A program made the position numbers and the translations under genes. A stretch of DNA of 6,793 bases from Geobacteraceae bacterium (GTDB taxonomy: Bacteria; Desulfobacterota; Desulfuromonadia; Desulfuromonadales; Desulfuromonadaceae): assembly GCA_020201305.1 (NCBI GenBank), contig JAIVHC010000085.1, forward strand, positions 1 to 6,793, read 5' to 3'. This document shows positions 1 through 5,446 of this stretch, piece after piece (the stretch's first letter is position 1; each line of letters starts with the position of its first letter). The notes beneath the pieces are model-generated. The model did not search any database, was not told the origin of the DNA, and was given only the letters and a program-made list of their open reading frames with translations.

Positions 1-251
1 TCAATACGCTCATCCGTAAGGATGAGACGGTCAATCATAGCCGGTGCGAGTTTGTTGGCTCGCGCCTGACGCACATCAAGGTCGTTTTGCTGTTGAAGTG
101 TGGTGCGCTGTTGCTCCAGGGCCGAGGCCATCCGTTCCAGCAGTTCATTCTTGATTCCTGAGCTCAGAGCTGCCATGCGGATGGAAGCCTTCCGTGCCTC
201 ACGCGCCAGGTTTCTGATCCGGGTAGAAATATCAGATGCTGTGTCACTCAT
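1..251 (-). CDS. proA: Gamma-glutamyl phosphate reductase, N-terminal 83 residues (runs off the window)
   Basis: This is the beginning of ProA, the cytosolic NADPH-dependent enzyme that reduces gamma-glutamyl phosphate to glutamate semialdehyde, the second step of proline synthesis. I translated it by hand because it is open at the window edge. It starts MSDTASDISTRIRNLAREAR and continues with KASIRMAALSSGIKNELLERM, QNDLDVRQARANKLAPAMID and RLILTDERI. That is the family's N-terminal helical pattern of 'A..A...La.l....KN..L..mA.aL', 'N..Dl..A' and 'mlDRL.Lt..Ri'. The start at 251 has a strong AAGGAG ribosome-binding site about 7 bases upstream. The gene begins 16 bases after the proB stop, so the two are almost certainly co-transcribed, which fits consecutive steps of one pathway. 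The catalytic cysteine region lies outside the window. I am very sure of the family and see nothing abnormal in the visible part. Confidence 0.93.
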   Translation of the reverse strand, partial: MSDTASDISTRIRNLAREARKASIRMAALSSGIKNELLERMASALEQQRTTLQQQNDLDVRQARANKLAPAMIDRLILTDERI

Positions 252-267
252 GCCGATCTCCTTACTT

Positions 268-1401
268 TCAGTCGTCTTCGCGGGCAAATACGAGATTGTC
301 GCGGTGAACTATTTCGTCACTGTATTTATATCCTAGAATTCCGGTTATTTCTGCACTTTTGTGCCCCCGGATCTGAATAATCTCTTGCTGGGTGTAGTTG
401 GTTATACCGCGCGCAAATTCATCTCCGTTCTCATCACACAGACATACCGAGTCGCCGCGATCAAATCCACCTTCAACGGCAATAATTCCTGAGGGAAGCA
501 GGCTCTTGCCTTTATCGAGGATGGCTCGACATGCACCGGCGTCGATAATGATCCTGCCGCGCACCTTTTTGGTAAAAGCGATCCAGTGTTTTTTGCTTGC
601 CATGGGGGTCGCAGTGGGGAGGAAAAAGGTCCCTATATCCTCACCGGCGAAAAACCGGCTGAGGTTTTCGGGTTTCAATCCGTTTATAATTGCGGTGGCG
701 ATGCCGTAGCGGGTGGCGCGTTTGGCGGCCTTGAGTTTGGTTGCCATGCCGCCGGTACCTGAAGTGCTTGCGCTCTCACCGGCCATAACCTCTATTTCGG
801 GGGTAATGTGTTCCACCTCGTGCAGCAGGGACGCATCGGGATATTTGCCCGGGTCTTTGTCAAACAGCCCATCTACATCAGAGAGAATCAAAAGCAGGTT
901 TGCTTCCACCAGGCTTGCCACCATGGAGGAGAGGTTGTCGTTGTCGCCAAAACGGATCTCATCCACTACAACGGTATCGTTCTCATTAATGATGGGGACG
1001 ATGCCGTAATCGAGCAAAGTCATGATGGTGTTGCGTGCATTGAGGTAGCGCCGCCGATTGGAGAGGTCGTCGCGGGTGAGGAGGATCTGGGCGACGTTTT
1101 CTTCGTTACTGCGGAAGACCGAACGGTAACTGCGCATCAGGCGACTCTGCCCTACCGCTGCGGCCGCCTGTTTGAGGGGGATGCTCTGCGGACGCCCGCT
1201 GATGCCGAGGTCACCTTTTCCCGCTGCCACCGAGCCGGAAGAAACCACAATCACCTCGTATCCCTGTTTGTGCAGGCGGCACATCGCCTCGGATAGACGT
1301 TGGACCTGGGCGAAGTTGAGCCCGTCCGGCGTGGTGATGACTCCACTGCCGATCTTGATAACCACCCGCTTCACCGGGGCGAGGAGGTGTTCTCTGATCA
1401 T
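268..1401 (-). CDS. proB: Glutamate 5-kinase with C-terminal PUA domain
   Basis: ProB phosphorylates glutamate with ATP to gamma-glutamyl phosphate, the first and usually proline-inhibited step of proline synthesis in the cytosol. The 377-residue product has the usual length of the long, PUA-bearing form. Residues 1 to about 260 are the amino-acid kinase domain, with the nucleotide-binding KIGSG at residues 16-20, VVSSGSVAAG, the glutamate-site PIINENDTV, the FGDNDNLS loop and LSDVDGLF. From about residue 280 the GRIIIDAGACRAI, LLPSGI and GDSVCLCDENG segments mark the PUA domain. The start at 1401 overlaps the obg stop as ATGA, so translation is probably coupled to obg. It is followed after 16 bases by proA. 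No frameshift or missing catalytic segment is apparent. In the family proline feedback acts on the kinase domain, but I see no separate regulatory site in this sequence. Confidence 0.97.
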   Translation of the reverse strand: MIREHLLAPVKRVVIKIGSGVITTPDGLNFAQVQRLSEAMCRLHKQGYEVIVVSSGSVAAGKGDLGISGRPQSIPLKQAAAAVGQSRLMRSYRSVFRSNEENVAQILLTRDDLSNRRRYLNARNTIMTLLDYGIVPIINENDTVVVDEIRFGDNDNLSSMVASLVEANLLLILSDVDGLFDKDPGKYPDASLLHEVEHITPEIEVMAGESASTSGTGGMATKLKAAKRATRYGIATAIINGLKPENLSRFFAGEDIGTFFLPTATPMASKKHWIAFTKKVRGRIIIDAGACRAILDKGKSLLPSGIIAVEGGFDRGDSVCLCDENGDEFARGITNYTQQEIIQIRGHKSAEITGILGYKYSDEIVHRDNLVFAREDD

Positions 1402-2423
1402 GGCTTCGCGTTGCGCTCCTTGTCAAGACGCTCACCAATTGCATGTACCAGCGCATCGAGGCCATCCCCGCTGATGGCGGAGATAGAGAAAACCGTAAAT
1501 CCCTGCTCTTCGAACAAGGGGAGGGCCTCTTCAGCGCGTTGGCGTACTTCGGTGATATCGTTTTTGCTCAATACCACGATCTGGGGTTTCTGCCCCAGCT
1601 CGGAATCGTGTTGTTTGAGTTCGGTGTTGATGAGGTTGAAGTTGTGCCGATAGTCGTCGTGTTCTTCGAGGCTGGGATCGCTCAGGTCCACCAGGTGGAG
1701 AAACAGATCGGTGCGTTCCACATGGCGTAGAAAACGCGTTCCCAGACCATGCCCCTCACTCGCACCGGCGATGAGACCGGGGATGTCTGCCACCACAAAG
1801 GATTTGTAGCCTGCATAGGGTACCACCCCGAGGTTGGGCACCAGGGTTGTGAACGGGTAGTCGGCCACCTTGGGACGTGCTGCCGAGATGGCACGGATGA
1901 GGGTGGACTTGCCCGCATTGGGCATCCCTATCAGGCCTACATCCGCGAGGAGTTTGAGCTCCATGCGAATGCTTATCGCTTCGCCCGGAGTGCCGGGCTG
2001 GGTGTGGCGCGGGGCACGATTGGTGCTCGTAGCAAAGCGTGCGTTGCCGCGTCCGCCCATACCTCCCTGCAGGAGCCTGGTTCGCTCTCCCGCAGTGGTC
2101 AGGTCTGCTAAGAGCTCACCGCTCTCGCTATCGTATACCAGGGTTCCCGGAGGCACCATGAGGGTCAGGGATTCGCCACTTTTGCCATGGCGGTTTTTAC
2201 CCATGCCGTGTCTGCCGTTCTCCGCCTTATAGTGGGCGTGGTAGCGGTAGTCTAGCAGGGTGGAGAGACCTTCATCCACCTGCAGATACACATCACCACC
2301 GTTGCCGCCATCGCCGCCATCGGGGCCGCCACGCGGGATGAACTTTTCGCGCCGGAAGGAGAGGCATCCGCGTCCTCCGTCTCCGGCCTTAACCTGTATT
2401 TTTACTTCATCGACAAAGCGCAT
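1398..2423 (-). CDS. obgE: Obg/CgtA family GTPase
   Basis: Obg is an essential ribosome-associated GTPase that acts in late 50S assembly and the stringent response. The 341-residue protein has the glycine-rich Obg fold at residues 1 to about 158 (MRFVDEVKI start, repeated GGPDGGDGGNGG turns), then the G domain. G1 is GMPNAGKST at 166-174, switch I is DYPFTTL at 188-194, G3 is DIPGL at 213-217, G4 is SKND at 286-289 and G5 is SAISGDG near 315-321. G4 carries Ser where NKxD has Asn. I chose the start at 2423 because MRFVDEV matches the family N-terminus. The frame stays open upstream to 2498, but those residues come from the inverted-repeat element. There is no strong Shine-Dalgarno before 2423. 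The stop overlaps the proB start. In related genomes the order is rplU-rpmA-obg, and here obg sits behind a terminator and a structured leader. Confidence 0.95.
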   Translation of the reverse strand: MRFVDEVKIQVKAGDGGRGCLSFRREKFIPRGGPDGGDGGNGGDVYLQVDEGLSTLLDYRYHAHYKAENGRHGMGKNRHGKSGESLTLMVPPGTLVYDSESGELLADLTTAGERTRLLQGGMGGRGNARFATSTNRAPRHTQPGTPGEAISIRMELKLLADVGLIGMPNAGKSTLIRAISAARPKVADYPFTTLVPNLGVVPYAGYKSFVVADIPGLIAGASEGHGLGTRFLRHVERTDLFLHLVDLSDPSLEEHDDYRHNFNLINTELKQHDSELGQKPQIVVLSKNDITEVRQRAEEALPLFEEQGFTVFSISAISGDGLDALVHAIGERLDKERNAKP

Positions 2424-2459
2424 AATATAATCTTGAGTTATTGGTAATTCACTACAGGG

Positions 2460-2581
2460 GTGGAAAGAGCCATAATCCCCGGTTCCAGGGACGCCCACGT
2501 TCTAATTGTGGTCGTCCTGAGGCTTGACTGGCTCTATCCGTGAGCCAGACACCCTTCCACCGGGGATCATGGCTCTACCAC
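2460..2581 (-). repeat. Cloverleaf-like inverted-repeat element upstream of obg
   Basis: An 18-base arm at 2466-2483 is the reverse complement of 2559-2576 with a single difference. In minus-strand RNA that difference is a G-U wobble, so the stem is fully paired in an obg-sense transcript. After a small bulge the stem extends by 4 bp (2460-2463 with 2578-2581). Inside are two more hairpins: 2489-2498 with 2508-2517 (9 pairs around one mismatch, 9-base loop) and a perfect 7-bp stem, 2528-2534 with 2542-2548 (7-base loop). Together they make a three-way junction ending 37 bases before the obg start. The compact terminal-inverted-repeat form would suit a MITE or REP-type element, and the pairing would equally suit a structured leader RNA. 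I see no tRNA features or clear target duplication. Confidence 0.7.
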
Positions 2582-2585
2582 TTGA

Positions 2586-2597
2586 TGCTCTTTAAAA
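2586..2597 (+). promoter_or_regulatory. boxA-like antitermination motif on the plus strand
   Basis: The plus strand reads TGCTCTTTAAAA, which matches the rRNA-operon boxA consensus TGCTCTTTAACA at 11 of 12 positions, and a short TTGTGGTGG run follows. In E. coli boxA recruits NusB-S10 to rRNA transcripts. No rRNA or other plus-strand gene is visible nearby, so the motif is in an unexpected place. It may be chance, an rRNA leader or spacer fragment, or part of an unrecognised plus-strand RNA. Confidence 0.3.
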
Positions 2598-2629
2598 TTG
2601 TGGTGGTGAATAATTGCGAATTTTATTGT

Positions 2630-2662
2630 GTCAGGGCTATAGATGGAAGCCATTGCCCTGAC
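2630..2662. other. Hairpin in the obg upstream region
   Basis: GTCAGGGC at 2630-2637 pairs perfectly with GCCCTGAC at 2655-2662. ATGG at 2642-2645 and CCAT at 2649-2653 can add an inner pairing. No T-run follows on either strand, so it is not an intrinsic terminator. Its low-coordinate arm overlaps the weak -35 candidate for obg, so it could be an operator-like palindrome or only a leader structure. Confidence 0.4.
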
Positions 2663-2723
2663 TATGTTCAGGCATATCCGGTAATGTTGCTGTGGATATA
2701 CTTGGGCTGCGGCATCGTAGCAT

Positions 2724-2763
2724 AAAAAAAGCCCGGAGTTCCATTGTTTGAACCCGGGCTTTT
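2724..2763 (-). terminator. Rho-independent terminator of the rplU transcript
   Basis: On the minus strand AAAAGCCCGGGTTC, an 8-base loop and GAACTCCGGGCTTTTTTT form a GC-rich stem with one bulged base, followed by a run of seven T. The stem arms are 2731-2741 and 2750-2759, and flanking A and T runs extend the pairing. It lies about 25 bases after the last rpmA-derived codon, as expected for the end of an rplU-rpmA transcript. The plus strand also ends the stem in TTTT, so weak termination in the other direction is possible. Confidence 0.88.
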
Positions 2764-2786
2764 CCATATGCTGTACGTGCAAGAAT

Positions 2787-2841
2787 CTAACTGGCGTAAA
2801 CGCTGATCTGTTGGCGCTTTTTATCCTTGCGTTCGAGCCAT
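2787..2841 (-). pseudogene. rpmA: Remnant of ribosomal protein L27 gene, internally deleted and out of frame
   Basis: L27 is the 85-residue 50S protein whose gene normally follows rplU. Here, 14 bases after the rplU stop, there is an ideal ribosome-binding site (GGGAGG, 6-base spacer) and ATG GCT C at 2841, which suits the family start Met-Ala-His. The frame then runs CGA ACG CAA GGA TAA and stops after six codons. In the +1 frame the same DNA reads LERKDKKRQQISVYAS and a TAG stop at 2787. I judge that to be the L27 C-terminus, whose family form is like FE.KG...R..VSV.A. The head and tail of rpmA therefore seem to be present with roughly 65-70 codons missing, joined near 2834-2836. No L27 can be made from this locus as written. 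The alternative is that the loss is an error in the assembled sequence. Family calls on so short a tail rest on residue pattern and position. Confidence 0.75.
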
Positions 2842-2855
2842 AACGTGCCTCCCTA

Positions 2856-3164
2856 CTAAGCTTCAATGCCCGTAATTCTCAAACGAGTGATGGGCTGCCG
2901 GTGTCCATTGGTCTTGCGATAGCCTTTGCGTCGTTTCGACTTGAAGACAAGAATTTTCTTGTCTTTGCCCTGTTCTACAATACGGGCTGTGACTTTCGCA
3001 TCAGGCAATAGAGGTGCTCCGATTTTTACCTCTTCTCCGCCGACCATGAGGACATCACTGATTTCGATGGACTCGCCCGTGTCACCGGCAAGTTTTTCCA
3101 CCTTGATTGTGTCGCCTTCGGATACTTTGTACTGTTTCCCTCCGGTCTTGATCACCGCATACAT
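2856..3164 (-). CDS. rplU: 50S ribosomal protein L21
   Basis: L21 is a structural protein of the large ribosomal subunit that binds 23S rRNA. The 102-residue product has the usual length and the family hallmarks: MYAVIKTGGKQYKV at the start, EGDTIKVEKL, the VLMVGG segment, the basic VFKSKRRKGYRKTNGHRQP stretch that contacts rRNA, and the ending TRLRITGIEA. The start at 3164 has GAGGTGA about 7 bases upstream. A strong promoter lies 50-80 bases upstream, and a terminator follows the rpmA remnant, so L21 is probably now the only protein made from this short transcript. The gene itself looks intact. Confidence 0.98.
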   Translation of the reverse strand: MYAVIKTGGKQYKVSEGDTIKVEKLAGDTGESIEISDVLMVGGEEVKIGAPLLPDAKVTARIVEQGKDKKILVFKSKRRKGYRKTNGHRQPITRLRITGIEA

Positions 3165-3212
3165 GTGCTTTCACCTCGCTCTCAGTGGTAAATAAGATTT
3201 CAATAGCGCAGC

Positions 3213-3242
3213 AATGTAGCCCTGGTACGGGGGCGGTGTCAA
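3213..3242 (-). promoter_or_regulatory. sigma70-type promoter of rplU
   Basis: Read on the minus strand, a perfect -35 TTGACA (3242-3237) is followed after 18 bases by a -10 TACATT (3218-3213), which matches TATAAT at four positions. Transcription would start near 3206 and give an untranslated leader of about 40 bases before the rplU ATG. It lies in the 111-base gap after NifX-like gene A, separating ribosomal transcription from the accessory block. Confidence 0.75.
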
Positions 3243-3275
3243 GTTTTTTCTGTGCGCGCGGGTTGGTGCCGCACT

Positions 3276-3614
3276 TTAGTGGTCACAGAGATTTGTACCG
3301 GGTTTGAGTTCTCCCTGCAGATAGGTTTGCACCAGTTCCGCCGGTTTTTGTGCGGGGGCACCTATGATCACTTCAATACCCTGGGCGCGGAACAATTCCT
3401 GCGCGCGGTTCCCCATCCCTCCGGCAATAACAAGGTCTACCCCCTGCTCTGCAAGCCAGCGTGGCAAGACACCGGGCTCGTGGGGCGGCGCTGTGGCGCT
3501 CTCTTCGGCATTTATCGTTTTATTCTCGGTATCGGCCGAGAGAAGAGTAAAGGTTTCACAGTGACCGAAGTGCATGGCCAGCAGGCCGTTGGCTGTAGGG
3601 ATTGCAATTTTCAT
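3276..3614 (-). CDS. NifX/NifB-C-terminal-like metallocluster-binding protein A
   Basis: This 112-residue cytosolic protein belongs to the dinitrogenase iron-molybdenum cofactor biosynthesis family (NifX/NafY/NifB C-terminus, COG1433 type), an RNase H-like fold whose characterised members carry or receive iron-sulfur or FeMo-co precursors. It shows MKIAIPTANGLLAMHFGHCE with Cys19 in the HFGHC motif, a VDLVIAGGMGNRA strand-turn near residue 59, and a C-terminal NLCDH with Cys110, a recurrent ending in this subfamily. I start at 3614 because a GGAG sits 7 bases upstream. The in-frame ATG at 3626 has no ribosome-binding site. It is the last gene of the accessory block, 111 bases after ferredoxin-ATPase 2, in the usual company of such ATPases. 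Its own cofactor and partner are unknown. Confidence 0.85.
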   Translation of the reverse strand: MKIAIPTANGLLAMHFGHCETFTLLSADTENKTINAEESATAPPHEPGVLPRWLAEQGVDLVIAGGMGNRAQELFRAQGIEVIIGAPAQKPAELVQTYLQGELKPGTNLCDH

Positions 3615-3725
3615 GATGTTCTCCATTTTGATGCTTTAGAAAAGTTTTGAATTGATGTTTAGGGTTGTGCAGCTGTTCAGCGAGGGCTTGTGGCACCCAC
3701 CGTATCAGGTGCCGAATAGTTGCGT

Positions 3726-4595
3726 TTACGGATTTATGCGCTTTTCAAGTGTATTCCATAAGTCGCGCACCTGAGCGGCAATCGATTCTCCATCAGCGGC
3801 AGATGCCTCGTATTCGGTAACGCATTGGCATTGTATCTGCGCTGCAGTAAAGGCCGGGTCGAAATTGATTTTGCCCAGGGTTGGGATATCGTGCTGTGCT
3901 GCTTCGGCACAGATAGAATCGCCCAGCTCGGGGTTGATGTCGTACTTGTTGATGCACAGATAGGCGGGAATTTTGAAGTGGGCACAGAGTTGAGCCACGC
4001 GTGCAAAATCATGCTGGCCCGAAACCGAGGGTTCGGTCACGATCAGGACGCCATCCGCTCCGGTGATGGAGGCTATAACCGGACACCCGATTCCGGGAGG
4101 GCCATCCACAATCAGCATGTCTGCCCCTTCTGCCTCGGCCACTGCGCGCGCTTCACGCCGAACCAGGCTGACTAATTTGCCCGAATTCTCTGCTCCGATA
4201 TGCAGGCGCGCGTGCACCATTTTTCCGAAGCGGGTTGTGGATGTATGCCATACGCCGCATTCAGCCTCCGGGAAGTCAATTGCCTGTGCCGGGCAGAACT
4301 CCACACATACCTTGCACCCTTCGCAGGCATACGGGTCAACGCGGAAAATGCCGTTTTCATTCTGCGCAATGGCGTCAAAGGTGCAGTACTTCTCGCACAG
4401 ACCACAACCGGTGCAGGCCTCCGTGCGGATTACCGCTTCATGTCCGCTACTGAAGGTGTGGCTCTGCTCAATTTCCGGATTCAGGATCAGGTGCAGATCG
4501 GCGGCATCAACATCGCAGTCGGCACAGACACTGTTGTGGGCCAGGTGGCAGAAAGCTGCGGTAAGGCTGGTTTTGCCGGTGCCCCCTTTTCGCAC
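3726..4595 (-). CDS. MinD-superfamily ATPase with inserted 2x[4Fe-4S] ferredoxin domain (2), 5'-truncated
   Basis: This is a COG1149-type P-loop ATPase relative of Mrp/NBP35, thought to couple ATP to iron-sulfur cluster handling. Counting from GTG at 4595, the deviant Walker A RKGGTGKTS spans residues 2-10, DCDVDAADLHL follows at 26-36, and CTGCGLCEKYC plus CEGCKVCVEFCP (61-71, 91-102) bind two clusters. IVDGPPGIGCP is the Walker B region, and CINKYDIN lies near the nucleotide site. The body to the stop at 3726 looks intact. What is missing is the first strand before Walker A (family form M...VVISG) and a normal ATG. The frame stays open upstream to an ATG at 4853, but only as an overlap of ATPase 1 with no family resemblance. 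GTG 4595 with GGGG upstream is the only nearby start and would give a protein lacking beta-strand 1. Either the gene is broken, or it is read by frameshift from ATPase 1, or the sequence has a deletion error. Confidence 0.8.
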   Translation of the reverse strand: MRKGGTGKTSLTAAFCHLAHNSVCADCDVDAADLHLILNPEIEQSHTFSSGHEAVIRTEACTGCGLCEKYCTFDAIAQNENGIFRVDPYACEGCKVCVEFCPAQAIDFPEAECGVWHTSTTRFGKMVHARLHIGAENSGKLVSLVRREARAVAEAEGADMLIVDGPPGIGCPVIASITGADGVLIVTEPSVSGQHDFARVAQLCAHFKIPAYLCINKYDINPELGDSICAEAAQHDIPTLGKINFDPAFTAAQIQCQCVTEYEASAADGESIAAQVRDLWNTLEKRINP

Positions 4596-5440
4596 AGGGA
4601 ATCCCCACGTGAATATGCTTCGGCAATGCTGCGTTTCCAGGGTATTTCCAGCGCTATATTGATGCCACGGGTACGGCAGTAGTCGTGCACCCGGCTGTCT
4701 CCGCTGTCGGCACGGTTGATAATCACGCCAAAGGGGAGCCCGAGCTGGCGTACGGTTTCCACTGCGAGTTCCAGATCGTTGAGTCCAAAGGGAGTGGGCT
4801 CGGTAACCAGGATGACAAAGTCGCTCCCGCGTACGGCGGTAATCATGGGACACGAGGTTCCCGGGGGGCAGTCGAGGATATTCAGGGGTTCGGCAGCGCC
4901 AACGTTTTTTACCGCGCGGATCAGAGGTGGTGCCATCACCTGCCCGATGGCGAGTTTGCCGCTGATAAAGTTAATGGGGGCTGCAGGGTCTTTGAGCTGC
5001 ATACCGCAGTCCAGGCTCCCCATGGGCATGTTTTCATCGCTGATGGCACCTTCGGGACAGATGCGGCGACAGCCCTGACAGCTGTGGCAGAGTTCGGCAA
5101 ACACCATGGCACGACCTCCGGCTACGGCAATGGCGTTGAACTGGCACAGTTCGGCGCATTTGCCACATGCACTACAGCGCTGTGCATCAATCCGGGGTAC
5201 CGGGCGGTTTTGCTCGGTGTGTCTGCTCCAGTGGGGCTGCACAAACAGATGGGCGTTGGGTTCTTCCACATCGCAGTCACGCAGGGTTACTCCCATCCCT
5301 GCCGCTTCAGCCAAAGCGGTTGCGAGGGTGGTTTTGCCGGTGCCCCCCTTGCCCGAAGCGATGGCGAGGGTAAAGGGACGCGCGTTTTTTTCTCTGCGCA
5401 TGTCAGATATTTGTGTCTCTAGCTTTTGAGTCTCAGACAT
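4487..5440 (-). CDS. MinD-superfamily ATPase with inserted 2x[4Fe-4S] ferredoxin domain (1), aberrant C-terminus
   Basis: This is the first of two tandem COG1149-type cytosolic ATPases. After an approximately 22-residue polar extension come the deviant Walker A SGKGGTGKTT (29-38), DCDVEEPNAHLF (55-66), and ferredoxin motifs CSACGKCAELC (89-99) and CHSCQGCRRICP (118-129). Then follow ILDCPPGTSCP (Walker B region), VTEPTPFGLNDLELAVE, GVIINR and IPWKRSIAEAYSRGDSL, ending at residue 282. Homologues go on for roughly 20 residues and stop. Here residues 283-317 are instead the second ATPase gene read in the wrong frame (CEKGAPAKPALPQLS and so on), which looks unnatural. The start at 5440 is 6 bases after the stop of NifX-like B with a GGAG upstream, so the two are coupled. 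Met14 (5401) is a possible alternative start. The protein may still fold, because its core is complete. I infer an out-of-frame deletion near 4590-4594. Confidence 0.85.
   Translation of the reverse strand: MSETQKLETQISDMRREKNARPFTLAIASGKGGTGKTTLATALAEAAGMGVTLRDCDVEEPNAHLFVQPHWSRHTEQNRPVPRIDAQRCSACGKCAELCQFNAIAVAGGRAMVFAELCHSCQGCRRICPEGAISDENMPMGSLDCGMQLKDPAAPINFISGKLAIGQVMAPPLIRAVKNVGAAEPLNILDCPPGTSCPMITAVRGSDFVILVTEPTPFGLNDLELAVETVRQLGLPFGVIINRADSGDSRVHDYCRTRGINIALEIPWKRSIAEAYSRGDSLCEKGAPAKPALPQLSATWPTTVSVPTAMLMPPICT
4583..4589 (-). other. Potential -1 slippery heptamer A_AAG_GGG at the ATPase junction
   Basis: In the reading frame of ATPase 1 the codons are GAA AAG GGG, which gives the X_XXY_YYZ form A_AAG_GGG. 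The second ATPase is in the -1 frame. A slip here would continue as GGC ACC GGC AAA ACC and recreate a perfect KGGTGKT Walker A, giving a 571-residue fusion of both ATPases. The G-rich, A-rich run is also simply the natural coding sequence of a Walker A loop, so it may mean nothing. I did not find an obvious downstream stem. Confidence 0.3.
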
Positions 5441-5446
5441 AGGGGG

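Larger units (their letters stand above)
2424..2723 (-). other. obg leader / intergenic region without a credible gene
   Basis: This 300-base stretch lies between the rplU transcript terminator and obg. I find no believable protein in it. It holds an approximately 120-base cloverleaf-like inverted-repeat element next to obg, an 8-bp hairpin at 2630-2662, and a boxA-like sequence on the opposite strand. Read on the minus strand, CTGACA at 2634-2629 and TATTCA at 2612-2607 are 16 bases apart and could be a weak sigma70 promoter for obg, but the -10 match is poor (3 of 6). The terminator upstream implies that obg-proB-proA needs its own promoter somewhere here or depends on readthrough. Confidence 0.6.

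Noticed and set aside
2424..2498. 25-residue N-terminal extension of Obg to an ATG at 2498
   Set aside because: The extra residues come from the inverted-repeat element, and MRFVDEV at 2423 is the conserved family start.
2460..2581. tRNA or known riboswitch in the cloverleaf-like element
   Set aside because: There is no GTTCRA loop, no CCA-type acceptor geometry and no match to riboswitch cores I know; only the pairing resembles a cloverleaf.
2540..2725. 61-residue plus-strand open frame in the obg leader
   Set aside because: There is no ribosome-binding site, it crosses hairpins and the inverted-repeat arm, and the translation resembles no protein I know.
2567..2866. 99-residue minus-strand open frame beginning MKLSREARYGSNARIKS
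   Set aside because: It starts inside the rplU end, runs through the rpmA remnant in a third frame and then through the terminator stem, so it is an accidental frame.
4596..4853. N-terminal 86 residues of an extended 375-residue ATPase 2 frame starting at 4853
   Set aside because: This part is the shadow of ATPase 1 in another frame: it is rich in Arg, Pro and Cys-poor junk with no family resemblance, while the other frame is clearly ATPase 1.
4685..5422. Long plus-strand open frame (245 residues) opposite ATPase 1
   Set aside because: It is antisense to a gene with clear Walker and ferredoxin motifs and shows no motif of its own; it is explained by codon bias of the real gene.
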